The notes under the pieces: generated by a model
What the model saw: the letters and a program-made list of their open reading frames with translations, nothing else
What the model was told of the DNA's origin: nothing
Database searches by the model: none
Translations under genes and position numbers: made by a program
Shown here: piece by piece, positions 43,640-52,125 of the stretch
Numbering within the stretch: position 1 is the stretch's first letter
Layout: the number at the start of each line of letters is the position of its first letter
Origin: Cryobacterium suzukii
GTDB taxonomy: Bacteria; Actinomycetota; Actinomycetes; Actinomycetales; Microbacteriaceae
DNA length: 64,000 nt
Assembly (NCBI RefSeq): GCF_004403185.1
Contig: NZ_SOHJ01000013.1
Span: 26,244-90,243, forward strand
Direction of reading: 5' to 3'

Positions 43640-43682
43640 ATCGAATAGCACCTCATCAGATAGCACCTCATCGAATAGCACC
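43640..43682. repeat. 15-bp tandem repeat upstream of the lipoprotein gene
   Basis: ATCGAATAGCACCTC occurs at 43640-43654, with one change at 43655-43669, and a third partial copy to 43682. It ends just before the ribosome site (GAGAGAAGGAAG) of the lipoprotein gene. It would lie in the untranslated leader or the promoter spacer. Confidence 0.85.
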
Positions 43683-43699
43683 GAGAGAAGGAAGCAATC

Positions 43700-44200
43700 A
43701 TGAACAGTAGAATTTGGCTCAAGGTCGGGCCGGTCGTCGGGGCAGTAACACTCAGCGTTCTCGTGCTGAGCGGATGCTCGCAGGGAACGACGACCCCCGC
43801 GGCCGACACCTCGAGCTCGTCCAGCGCAACCAGCGACGCCGCGGTCGAACCGGCCCTTGCGACCGCGGAGAGTTCACTCGGCACGATCGTCGTCGATACC
43901 GCAGGGATGACACTGTATGTTTTCGACAAGGACGTCGCAGACTCCGGTGAGAGCACCTGCGAGGGCGAATGCCTCGTTAAGTGGCCCGCCGTCGTCGCCG
44001 AATCGGATACCCCCACCGTCGACGGCGTGACCGGCACGGTCGGCGTCATCACCCGCACGGATGGCAGCAAGCAAGTTACTCTCAATGGCCTTCCGCTCTA
44101 TTACTGGGCGGGCGACTCCGCTGCCGGGGACACCACCGGAGAGGGCGTTGGCGGCGTCTGGTGGGTAGTCGCTCCGAACGGAGACAAAATCGCTGGCTAG
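43700..44200 (+). CDS. COG4315-type lipoprotein
   Basis: 166 residues. The lipobox LVLSGC places Cys26 as the lipidated residue. A Thr/Ser/Ala-rich linker follows (TTTPAADTSSSSSATSDAAV). Two copies of the secreted repeat come next: GTIVVDTAGMTLYVFDKD with ECLVKWPAVVA, then VTLNGLPLYYWAGDSAAGD and VGGVWWVVAPNG. Proteins of this family sit on the outer face of the membrane; their role is unknown, though some occur with cytochrome or electron-transfer genes. ATG 43700 is preceded by AGAAGGAAG. Confidence 0.92.
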   Translation: MNSRIWLKVGPVVGAVTLSVLVLSGCSQGTTTPAADTSSSSSATSDAAVEPALATAESSLGTIVVDTAGMTLYVFDKDVADSGESTCEGECLVKWPAVVAESDTPTVDGVTGTVGVITRTDGSKQVTLNGLPLYYWAGDSAAGDTTGEGVGGVWWVVAPNGDKIAG

Positions 44201-44318
44201 TCCCGCCTGCCCAGCGCGTAGCAACACGCGCGATCTCTCGCAGGTCACCGCGCCCATCGGCTCCGCGAAGCCGATGGGCGCGGTGCTGTAGTCGGCCGCC
44301 ACCGGGCAGAATAGAAAA

Positions 44319-46127
44319 GTGTACGTATTGGTTCGTCAAACAAGTAACGGCGAACTGCTCGTCGACACGCTGGACGACGCTGGCCTCCCGATCGCGGCGA
44401 CCCGCTGCCTCACCCTGACCGAGTTTCGGTTGTTCGTGTCGTCGCTCGAATCGACCACCCGCGAACCCGCGACGCCACGTTGGGTCTGGGAAGATACCGC
44501 CCGAATCTATTCGGTGCTCCTCACGGCCGGCATCCGAGTGCAGCGCTGCCACGATCTTCGTCTGTGCCACGTGATCCTGAAGAATTCGGCGCTGACCACG
44601 AGGAGCGAACTCGCTCTGGCCTCGCCGGGCCCCTGGGACGTGGCGAGCGCCACGACGAGCGACCAGGCCGAGCCCCGGGCCACACTCTTCGACTTCGAGG
44701 CGGAGGATGACCGCGACCCGGTTTCGAGCGCTGGCGCCGCAGAGTCACGTACGGCGCGGGAGTTTCGTCGCCAACTCGACGCGGTGGCATCCGCTACCGA
44801 ACCGGGGCGCCTGCGGCTCCTGCTCGCCGCCGAGTCCGCCGGGGCGCTCGTGGCCGCGGAGATGCGCTACGCCGGGCTGCCCTGGCGCACCGACGTGCAT
44901 GATCTCTTGCTGACCGAAGAGCTGGGAGCGCGCGTCGCGCCGGGCATGCGACCCGAACGGCTCGAACTTCTCGCCCAGCGCATCCGCCTAGAGCTGGGTG
45001 ACGCCACGCTCAACCCGGACTCTCCACAGGAACTATTTAGGGCTTTGCAACGCGCGGGGCTGGCTGTCACGTCGACGCGAGGCTGGGAGCTGAAGAAGTT
45101 GCAGCATCCGGTGATCGAACCGCTCCTGCAGTATAAGAAACTGTCCCGGTTGCTCAGCGCTAACGGCTGGACCTGGATGGAATCCTGGGTTGTCGATGGC
45201 CGGTTCCACCCCGACTACGTACCCGGGGGTGTCGTGACCGGTCGCTGGGCTACCCGCGGCGGGGGAGCACTGCAGCTGCCCAAGCAGATTCGTGGGGCCG
45301 TCGTCGCTGATGATGGCTGGAAACTCGTCGTCGCCGACGCTGCCCAGCTGGAACCGCGCATCCTGGCGGCGCTGGCGCAGGATACGAGCATGGCCAAGGC
45401 CGGCCGCGGCACCGACCTGTATGCCGGCATCGTGTCGAGCGGCGTCGTCGAAACCCGCGACCACGCCAAGGTTGCCATGCTCGGCGCCATGTATGGGGCC
45501 ACGACCGGAGAAAGTGGCCGGCTAATGCCGCGTCTTGCCCGCGCCTACCCTCGAGCGATCGCACTGACCGAGTCGGCGGCGCGTGCGGGCGAGCGTGGTG
45601 AGATCGTGACGACCCGACTCGGGCGCTCCTCACCCATTCCGGGATCGGGCTGGCAGGAGGCCCAGGCGCAGGCCTACGACCCGGCGGCCACGGCGATCGA
45701 TGAACGGCGCGCCCGCAGCCAGGCCCGGGATTGGGGACGCTTCACCCGTAACTTCATCGTGCAGGGCAGCGCCGCCGAGTGGGCTCTGTGTTGGATGGCG
45801 GAAATCCGTCGAGAGCTTAGGGCATTGCCAGCACCCGGCAGCCGTCAAGCGGATGCCGCGCACGGTGCGCTCGGCCAGCTTGTTCCGGGAGCCGGCCCAG
45901 CAAACCCGGGGACTACGCGGGGTCGTGCTCCATTTGACGCCACACCGCATCTGGTGTTTTTCCTCCACGACGAGGTGATCGTGCACACCCCCACTGCGCA
46001 GGCTGCCGCCGTCGCTCAGATCATCGTCACTGCGGCCGAAACCGCCGGGCGGCTACTCTTCGGCGACTTCCCGGTCGACTTCATGTTGACGGTAGCAACC
46101 GTCGATAACTACGGCCAGGCCAAGTAA
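44319..46127 (+). CDS. Family A DNA polymerase (Pol I-like, short actinobacterial form)
   Basis: 602 residues from GTG 44319. The polymerase motifs are clear: motif A VVADAAQLEPRILAALAQD, motif B HAKVAMLGAMYGATTGE and motif C VFFLHDEVIVHTP, with the catalytic aspartates kept. In motif A the usual DYSQIELR is DAAQLEPR. The N-terminal 200 residues stand where Pol I has its exonuclease domain, but no DED exonuclease signature is evident. Such proteins are usually labelled bifunctional 3'-5' exonuclease/DNA polymerase in actinobacteria. It is a second, stand-alone polymerase, probably for repair. Confidence 0.85.
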   Translation: MYVLVRQTSNGELLVDTLDDAGLPIAATRCLTLTEFRLFVSSLESTTREPATPRWVWEDTARIYSVLLTAGIRVQRCHDLRLCHVILKNSALTTRSELALASPGPWDVASATTSDQAEPRATLFDFEAEDDRDPVSSAGAAESRTAREFRRQLDAVASATEPGRLRLLLAAESAGALVAAEMRYAGLPWRTDVHDLLLTEELGARVAPGMRPERLELLAQRIRLELGDATLNPDSPQELFRALQRAGLAVTSTRGWELKKLQHPVIEPLLQYKKLSRLLSANGWTWMESWVVDGRFHPDYVPGGVVTGRWATRGGGALQLPKQIRGAVVADDGWKLVVADAAQLEPRILAALAQDTSMAKAGRGTDLYAGIVSSGVVETRDHAKVAMLGAMYGATTGESGRLMPRLARAYPRAIALTESAARAGERGEIVTTRLGRSSPIPGSGWQEAQAQAYDPAATAIDERRARSQARDWGRFTRNFIVQGSAAEWALCWMAEIRRELRALPAPGSRQADAAHGALGQLVPGAGPANPGTTRGRAPFDATPHLVFFLHDEVIVHTPTAQAAAVAQIIVTAAETAGRLLFGDFPVDFMLTVATVDNYGQAK

Positions 46128-46138
46128 CCCGGCGCACG

Positions 46139-46194
46139 TTCCCGCACAGCCGTTCCCGCACAGCCGTTCCCGCACAGCCGTTCCCGCACAGCCG
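46139..46194. repeat. 14-bp tandem repeat, four copies
   Basis: TTCCCGCACAGCCG is repeated four times without change. It fills the gap between the convergent polymerase and flavoprotein genes, where a terminator would be expected; no hairpin with T-run was found there. Confidence 0.92.
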
Positions 46195-46255
46195 CTCGCG
46201 CTCGTTCTTGTCGTCGCCTACCGCACTGGCCAAGTGTCGCGTTCCGGCGCGGTTG

Positions 46256-47689
46256 TCAGGACAGCCGCGCGATGCGCAGACGTCGAAGGGCGCGCGTGAC
46301 CGCCCCTGCCAGACCGGAACCGAGCCGGTGACGCACGTCGGCCACGGCCACACTCCAGAGGCCGTCATTGTAGGTAGGGTACGCGTGCGTTGTGCTGGCG
46401 ATATCGCTCGTGGTGAGTCGCTTCCTCACCGCCAGAGAAATTTCGCCGAGGGTTTCACCGGCCCGGGGACCCACGACTGTTCCGCCCAGTACGCGGCCGC
46501 GTTTGTCGACGATGAGCTGGGTGTAGCCGGCCGTTTTCGCCTCCGTCACGGCGCGGTCAACGTGCGCATGATCCCAGGTGAGGATTCGGTGGACTCCGGC
46601 TTGCGCATCCCGGGCTTGCAGGCCGACGGCACCCAGTTCAGGGTGAGTGAACGTAACCCGGGGGATCGCCGTACTGTCGACCGTGCGGGTCAGGCCGAGG
46701 ATAGCGTTTGTTGCAGCCACGCTGGCGTTCACGCCGGCCGTGTGCGTGAACTGAGGCAGTCCGGTGACATCGCCGGCGGCCCAGATGCGCGGGTTGGAAG
46801 TGCGCATCCCGGAATTGACCACGATATTACCGTGCTCGTCCCGGCGCACTCCCACGCACTGCAGGTTGAGACCGCTCGTGTTCGGGCGGCGGCCCAGGGC
46901 CACGAAGAGCCGGTCGAAAGAGAGGGCGGTCCCATCATCGAGGGACAACGTACCGGCGAGGCGGTCGGACGAGGTCACCGAGACCGCGGTGCAGCTGGTG
47001 CGCACATCTACTCCGTCAGCAATGAGCGCGGCCCGAATGATGGCACTGGCCCGGTCGTCTTCCTTCGGCAAGATTCGTGGTCCCCGGTGCACAAGCGTCA
47101 CGGCCGCACCGAGGCGAGCCATGGCCTGAGCTATCTCGCAGCTCACGGCCCCGCCGCCCAGCAGGACGAGTCGTTGCGGGGGATTCCTCAGGTTCCAGAA
47201 CGTTTCGCTGGTCACCACATCGACCGCGTCGATTCCTGGGATATCCAGCAGGGCCGGTGCGGCGCCCGTGGCGATCAATGCTTGTTGGAACCGGAGTTCA
47301 CGGCCGTTCACGTCGACACTGTGGGGTCCGGTGAATCGCGCTTTCCCGATCACCACGTCGATGTTGTCCCGCTCGAGGGACTCTGCGGAATCGACGGGGG
47401 CGATCTCCTGCATCGCGTTCTGAACGTGCGCCATGACCTGCGCGAAGTTGACATGGACATCGCTCACGCTTAGTCCGAGGCTAACTGAGGATCGGGCGGT
47501 CGTTGCGGCGTTCGCGGCAGCAATGAGCGCCTTCGACGGAACGCACCCGGTCCACAGGCAATCCCCGCCGAGGCGGTTGCCCTCGATCAGAACCACTTTC
47601 GCTCCGAAACTCGCCGCGGTGCGGCTGGCAACGAGTCCGGCCGTTCCGCCACCAATGACCGCCAAATCAAATTTCTTGAGTTCGTTCAT
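46256..47689 (-). CDS. Mercuric reductase-like pyridine nucleotide-disulfide oxidoreductase
   Basis: 477 residues. FDLAVIGGGTAGLVASRTAA is the FAD site, and the redox pair Cys44/Cys49 lies in GGDCLWTGCVPSKALI. VLLGGGAVSCEIAQAMARLG is the NAD(P) site and RIWAAGDVTGLPQFTHTAG the second FAD motif. The C-terminal dimer domain is present (RVTFTHPELGAVGLQ). The extra cysteine pair of mercuric reductases is absent at the C-terminus, and no mer genes are near. So it is a reductase of the lipoamide dehydrogenase/MerA superfamily with unknown substrate. Confidence 0.88.
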   Translation of the reverse strand: MNELKKFDLAVIGGGTAGLVASRTAASFGAKVVLIEGNRLGGDCLWTGCVPSKALIAAANAATTARSSVSLGLSVSDVHVNFAQVMAHVQNAMQEIAPVDSAESLERDNIDVVIGKARFTGPHSVDVNGRELRFQQALIATGAAPALLDIPGIDAVDVVTSETFWNLRNPPQRLVLLGGGAVSCEIAQAMARLGAAVTLVHRGPRILPKEDDRASAIIRAALIADGVDVRTSCTAVSVTSSDRLAGTLSLDDGTALSFDRLFVALGRRPNTSGLNLQCVGVRRDEHGNIVVNSGMRTSNPRIWAAGDVTGLPQFTHTAGVNASVAATNAILGLTRTVDSTAIPRVTFTHPELGAVGLQARDAQAGVHRILTWDHAHVDRAVTEAKTAGYTQLIVDKRGRVLGGTVVGPRAGETLGEISLAVRKRLTTSDIASTTHAYPTYNDGLWSVAVADVRHRLGSGLAGAVTRALRRLRIARLS

Positions 47690-47772
47690 GACTGTGAGCG
47701 TAGACGGTCGGCGCGGTCCGGAACGATGGTGTGCTGGCTAGGCTGGCAAAAAGAGGAAGGCCGGTCTGCACC

Positions 47773-48411
47773 ATGGCGAACGTCTACGAAGTCGCTGCCC
47801 GTTTTTACGATGTGCTCTCCGGAGAACGCGTCGTCTACCGGGCGGGTCGAGAATCCGGCGTGGCGCTCCTGCGAGTGCGTCAGGGCGACACGGTTCTGGA
47901 CCTGGCCTGCGGTACCGGCCTAAATTTTGCGCTGCTCGTCGATGCGGTTGGCCCCTCGGGCACCGTAATCGGGCTGGATCGAAGTCCGGCAATGCTGGAG
48001 ATGGCCCGCCGCCGGGTGCAATTGAACGGATGGACCAGCGTGCGTTTGGTCGAAGCGGATGCCACGGCCTTTGACCCGATTGTCGTCGTGAATGAACTCC
48101 CGGCAGCGGCGGAAGGGTTCGTTGACTGCATCTTCTCCAGTTATGCCATGAGCATCTTCAACGACTGGCACCCGGCCTGGGACCGAGCGCGTGCGCTGTT
48201 GCGGCCGGGCGGTCGAGCGTGCATCGTCGACATGCAGTTGCCCGTAGGTGTCTACCGGCTATTCTCGCCGCTCGTGCGGTTGGCCGTTGCGATCGGCGGT
48301 GCCGATCTCAAGGCTCGCCCGTGGACCATCATCGAACGCGAGGGCGTGGATGTACGCTCCGTAGCCGTTCGTGGCGGCCATATTCGCGTCGTTGCAGGCA
48401 CGATCCCTTAG
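47773..48411 (+). CDS. Class I SAM-dependent methyltransferase
   Basis: 212 residues from ATG 47773. RQGDTVLDLACGTGLNFALL is motif I, followed by VIGLDRSPAMLEMARRRVQL, and EGFVDCIFSSYAMSIFNDW matches the post-motif II region. The UbiE-like order suggests methylation of a small lipid-like molecule or quinone. It lies divergently beside the flavoprotein gene, 83 bases away. Confidence 0.88.
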   Translation: MANVYEVAARFYDVLSGERVVYRAGRESGVALLRVRQGDTVLDLACGTGLNFALLVDAVGPSGTVIGLDRSPAMLEMARRRVQLNGWTSVRLVEADATAFDPIVVVNELPAAAEGFVDCIFSSYAMSIFNDWHPAWDRARALLRPGGRACIVDMQLPVGVYRLFSPLVRLAVAIGGADLKARPWTIIEREGVDVRSVAVRGGHIRVVAGTIP

Positions 48412-48764
48412 CCCGCGACCGAGCACCATCTTTTGGATGAACGGGTCACGAGCTGGCTAGCACCCCTCGCTGTAGACATGGAGATCGACCTCAACGCCTT
48501 CGGTCGCTCGCCGTACTTGGAGCAGCGGTCAGGTGCCGTTACGCACCGCTGACTGACGCGGAATTTTATTCGTTTTACTCGGCGTCCTCTGCCAGCCGTC
48601 GCTTGTCAATGTGCAGGTCGCTGGGGCATAATGGCGCTATCGGCACGCTGGCCTCCAGCGACCGAACAATTTAATATTCGCCATCGTGCCACAACCCTGA
48701 GTTGAAGGCGCGGTCGTTCCGAGGTCGTTGGGGAAGACGAACCTACTAGGAACGGAGAAACACG
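48412..48764. other. Stretch without a recognised gene
   Basis: A 38-codon frame at about 48434-48550 (LDERVTSWLAPLAVDMEIDL and onward) looks protein-like but is too short to place and may be a remnant. The rest holds the promoter region of the DUF3145 gene. Confidence 0.35.
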
Positions 48765-49286
48765 ATGGATGCAATACCGAACCGTCGGGCGCCGATTGCG
48801 CGGGGGGTGCTTTTTGTGCACTCTTCTCCGCGAGCGGTTTGTCCTCATGTCGAGTGGTCTGCCGGTCGCGCACTCGGCGAGGCCGTCAACTTTGACTGGT
48901 CAGAACAACCAGCCCTGCCCGGATCCCACCGCGCCGAGTATTACTGGGAGGGGTCTCCTGGCACCGGCGCCGCGCTCGCATCCGCTCTGCGCGGCTGGGA
49001 ACAGCTGCGCTTCGAAGTCACCCAAGACGCCGGACCAGATTCGGATGGTGGACGTTGGTTACACACACCCGAGCTCGGTATCTTTTATTCCCAGACCGAC
49101 AGCGTGGGAAACGTGGTCGTTCCAGAAGATCGCATTCGATCCGCTATGGAGAGTGCGGGGGCTAACGCCATCGAATTGCACCGGCAGTTGCGCCTGGCCC
49201 TCGGGCAATCCTGGGACGACGAACTCGAACCGTTCCGGCAGGCGAGCGACCTGAATGCTGTGGTCTGGCTGCACCAGGTCGGCTGA
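48765..49286 (+). CDS. DUF3145 protein
   Basis: 173 residues. RGVLFVHSSPRAVCPHVEWS, FDWSEQPALPGSHRAEYYWE and GRWLHTPELGIFYSQTDSVG are hallmarks of DUF3145, a family confined to actinobacteria. The length matches. Members of DUF3145 often lie beside the fab cluster, as here. The function is unknown. ATG 48765 follows AACGGAGAA. A strong two-way terminator separates it from fabF. Confidence 0.93.
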   Translation: MDAIPNRRAPIARGVLFVHSSPRAVCPHVEWSAGRALGEAVNFDWSEQPALPGSHRAEYYWEGSPGTGAALASALRGWEQLRFEVTQDAGPDSDGGRWLHTPELGIFYSQTDSVGNVVVPEDRIRSAMESAGANAIELHRQLRLALGQSWDDELEPFRQASDLNAVVWLHQVG

Positions 49287-49389
49287 TCAGCCACTATCCA
49301 AGCGTGCGGTTCGCCCAGGACGGCGCGGCCTGTCGACCGGCGACATTCCCGGCGGCAATCCCACGAAGTCAAGCGAAACGCCTCACAGA

Positions 49390-49421
49390 AATGACCCCGC
49401 CCGAACCCGGGCGGGGTCATT
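49390..49421. terminator. Bidirectional Rho-independent terminator
   Basis: AATGACCCCGCCC (49390-49402) pairs perfectly with GGGCGGGGTCATT (49409-49421) around a 6-base loop. It lies between the convergent DUF3145 and fabF genes and can end both transcripts. Confidence 0.9.
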
Positions 49422-49437
49422 CTCTGCTACCGAACTT

Positions 49438-50673
49438 TTAGACCGACCGGAACGCCACGACGGCGTTGTGGCCGCCGAAGCCGAAGGAGTTGCTCAGCGC
49501 GAGCAGGTCTCCGGCCGGCAGGGCGCGCGGCGTGGTGACCACGTCGAGCGGAATCTCCGGATCCTGCGACGTGAGGTTGATTGTCGGCGGTGCGGTGCGG
49601 TCGGAGAGAGCCTTCACCGTGAAGAAGGCCTCGAGGGCGCCGGCGCCACCGAGCAAGTGGCCGGTTGATGCCTTCGTGGCCGACACCGGGATACCGTCGA
49701 GCAGATCGCCGAACACTCGTTTGAGGGCGTTGTACTCGGCGATGTCACCAACCGGGGTGCTCGTAGCGTGGACGTTGATGTGCGAGACATCGGCGAGGGT
49801 CGCTCCGGCGTTCTCAATGGTCGAGAGCATTGCGCGGGCGGCCGCCGATCCTTCGGGGTCCGGCGCGGTCACGTGGTACGCGTCGCTATTGACAACGCCG
49901 CCGAGCAACTCGGCGTAGATGTGGGCGCCGCGCGCCTTGGCGTGCTCCTCGGTCTCGATGACGAGGGCGGCTGCACCCTCACCGAGAACGAAACCGTCGC
50001 GAGTCACGTCGTACGGGCGGCTCGCGGTGGCCGGGTCGTCGTTACGAGTCGACAGTGCGTGCATCGCTGCAAACGAGGCAATTGGCAGGGGGTGAATGGC
50101 CGCCTCGGAGCCTCCGGCGATGACGATGTCGGCCAGTCCGGATTGCAGGCGCTTGTACGCGTTGATCAGTGCTTCGGTACTCGACGCGCACGCGGAGACC
50201 ACCGTGGTGATGCCGGCACGGGCGTGCAGGTCCATTCCGATGGCCGCTCCCGGACCATTGGGCATGAGCATCGGCACGGTCATCGGCAGTACGCGACGCG
50301 GGCCGCGTTCGCGCAGGGTGTCCCATGCATCCAGTAGGGTCCACACTCCGCCGATCCCGGTCGCCCAGTCCACGGCGAGCCGCTCGGGCTCGACCGCGGG
50401 GGAGCCAGCATCGGCCCAGGCTTCGCGTCCGGCGATCAGTGCGAATTGGCTTGACGGATCAAGGCGCTTGACCTCAAATCGCTGCAGAACATCCACGGTT
50501 TTCACGCGTGCCTGTGCTGCGAAAGTTACGGGGATCGCTGTTTGCGCGACCCAGGCCTGCTCGAGGGTGGTGGCACCCGATTCGCCGGCCAGGAGGGCCG
50601 TCCAGGTGTCGACCGCCGTGCCGCCCAGCGGCGTAGTGGCACCGATGCCGGTGATAACGATTTTCTTGGTCAT
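49438..50673 (-). CDS. fabF: Beta-ketoacyl-ACP synthase II
   Basis: 411 residues. TTVVSACASSTEALINAYKR carries the active-site Cys, and INVHATSTPVGDIAEYNALK and SATKASTGHLLGGAGALEAF carry the two histidine regions (the first His lies in NVHATSTPVGD). It condenses acyl-ACP with malonyl-ACP in fatty acid elongation. ATG 50673 follows GGAGAG. It is the last gene of the fabD-fabH-acpP-fabF cluster; a short hairpin (GGTCGG with CCGACC, 50739-50757) in the acpP-fabF gap may set the relative mRNA levels. Confidence 0.96.
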   Translation of the reverse strand: MTKKIVITGIGATTPLGGTAVDTWTALLAGESGATTLEQAWVAQTAIPVTFAAQARVKTVDVLQRFEVKRLDPSSQFALIAGREAWADAGSPAVEPERLAVDWATGIGGVWTLLDAWDTLRERGPRRVLPMTVPMLMPNGPGAAIGMDLHARAGITTVVSACASSTEALINAYKRLQSGLADIVIAGGSEAAIHPLPIASFAAMHALSTRNDDPATASRPYDVTRDGFVLGEGAAALVIETEEHAKARGAHIYAELLGGVVNSDAYHVTAPDPEGSAAARAMLSTIENAGATLADVSHINVHATSTPVGDIAEYNALKRVFGDLLDGIPVSATKASTGHLLGGAGALEAFFTVKALSDRTAPPTINLTSQDPEIPLDVVTTPRALPAGDLLALSNSFGFGGHNAVVAFRSV

Positions 50674-50777
50674 AAGTCAACTCTCCATGGAACGACAAAC
50701 GTGTGGGCCGGTGCGTTGTGGCACCAGCCCAATGAACAGGTCGGCCGTTTTCCGACCGACCCGGTTCAGGCTTGGGT

Positions 50778-51026
50778 CTAGTCCTGTGCCTTCACGATGA
50801 ACTCGACGGCATCGCCGACGGTCTTGAGGTTCTTAACCTCTTCATCGGGAATCTTCACATCGAACTTCTCTTCTGCGTTGACAACAATGGTCATCATCGA
50901 GATCGAGTCGATGTCCAGGTCGTCTGTAAACGACTTGCCGAGCTCAACCGTGTCGGTTGCAATTCCGGTCTCGTCGTTGATGAGCTCGGCCAGGCCGGTC
51001 AGAACTTCTTCGGTGGACAATGCCAT
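50778..51026 (-). CDS. acpP: Acyl carrier protein
   Basis: 82 residues, acidic. The phosphopantetheine attachment serine is in FTDDLDIDSISMMTIVVNAE. The helical pattern and length fit type II acyl carrier proteins. It carries the growing acyl chain for FabH and FabF. It lies 60 bases after fabH and about 100 before fabF, with its own ribosome site (AAGGAG). Confidence 0.97.
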   Translation of the reverse strand: MALSTEEVLTGLAELINDETGIATDTVELGKSFTDDLDIDSISMMTIVVNAEEKFDVKIPDEEVKNLKTVGDAVEFIVKAQD

Positions 51027-51085
51027 GTTTTTTCTCCTTGAGGGGTGTCTCGGTTGACCGAGACTTAGTTTAGAGGGTGGATAGG

Positions 51086-52108
51086 TTAGGGCAGCACAAC
51101 GACTTGCGCACCGAACACGAGTCCGGCACCGAAGCCAATCTGCAGCGCGAGTCCGCCGCTGAGCTCTGGGTGTTCCTCGAGCAGGCGGTGGGTGGCGAGG
51201 GGGATCGAGGCCGATGAGGTGTTACCGGTCGTGGCGACATCGCGGGCGATGACGACGGATTCCGGCAACTTGAGCTGCTTAGCAAACTCGTCGATGATGC
51301 GCATGTTGGCCTGGTGGGGAATGAACGCGGCGAGGTCGGCGCTGTCGATTCCGGCTACTTCGAGGGCTTTCTTAGCTACCTTGGCCATGTCCCAGACGGC
51401 CCAACGGAAGACGGTCTGTCCTTGCTGACGCAGGGTTGGCCAGTCGGCCTCGCCGCGACGGTGCTCCTGCAGAGTGTGATTCATCTGAATCGCGTCTGCC
51501 TTGGAACCATCTGATCCCCACACCGTGGTGGAGATGCCCGGGTAGTCACTCGGGCCGATGACGACAGCGCCAGCACCGTCGCCGAGCAGGAATGAGATGC
51601 TTCGGTCTGCAGGGTCGACGAGGTCAGAGAGCTTTTCAGCGCCGACGACGAGTGCGTAGTGCGCAGCCCCCGTGCGAATGAGCGCATCCGCCTGGGCGAT
51701 GGCGTAGGCATATCCGGCGCAGGCCGCATTGATGTCGTAGGCCGCGGCAGGATTGCTGCCAACGCGGTCGGCCAAAACGGCGGCCATGGATGGTGTCTGG
51801 CGGCCGTTGCTGATGGTGGCGACAATCACGGCATCAATGAGCGCCGGGTCAATGCCACTCTTCTCGATGGCTTCGCGGGCGGCATCCGTTGCCATGTCGA
51901 CAGCTTCGACGTCCTGGCTCGCACGCGTGCGGGTGATGATGCCGGTGCGCTGCTGGATCCACTCGTCGGAGGAATCGATCGCTGCGACCAGTTCGTCGTT
52001 GGGTACGTCGAGGTCACCGCGGGCGGCGCCGATCGAGAGGATGCGGGTGTACTGCGGTCCGTGGGACTGCTTCAGTGTTGGCACGGTTGCTTTTGTTGGC
52101 TTTGGCAT
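51086..52108 (-). CDS. fabH: Beta-ketoacyl-ACP synthase III
   Basis: 340 residues from ATG 52108. AYDINAACAGYAYAIAQADA carries the catalytic Cys; FIPHQANMRIIDEFA and ATTGNTSSASIPLA carry the His and Asn. FabH starts fatty acid synthesis from an acyl-CoA and malonyl-ACP, and in actinobacteria often prefers branched starters. It begins 18 bases after fabD ends. A longer frame runs back into fabD but is not the gene start. Confidence 0.96.
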   Translation of the reverse strand: MPKPTKATVPTLKQSHGPQYTRILSIGAARGDLDVPNDELVAAIDSSDEWIQQRTGIITRTRASQDVEAVDMATDAAREAIEKSGIDPALIDAVIVATISNGRQTPSMAAVLADRVGSNPAAAYDINAACAGYAYAIAQADALIRTGAAHYALVVGAEKLSDLVDPADRSISFLLGDGAGAVVIGPSDYPGISTTVWGSDGSKADAIQMNHTLQEHRRGEADWPTLRQQGQTVFRWAVWDMAKVAKKALEVAGIDSADLAAFIPHQANMRIIDEFAKQLKLPESVVIARDVATTGNTSSASIPLATHRLLEEHPELSGGLALQIGFGAGLVFGAQVVVLP

Positions 52109-52125
52109 TGTCTCTCTTATCAGAT

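Noticed and set aside
42880..46194. CRISPR array
   Set aside because: The repeats are 8-15 bp and directly adjacent, with no spacers and no cas genes in the window.
46208..47473. 421-codon frame opposite the mercuric reductase-like gene
   Set aside because: It has no family features and fully overlaps a well-supported flavoprotein gene.
46256..47689. True mercuric reductase (merA)
   Set aside because: The C-terminal cysteine pair and other mer genes are absent, so only the superfamily is claimed.
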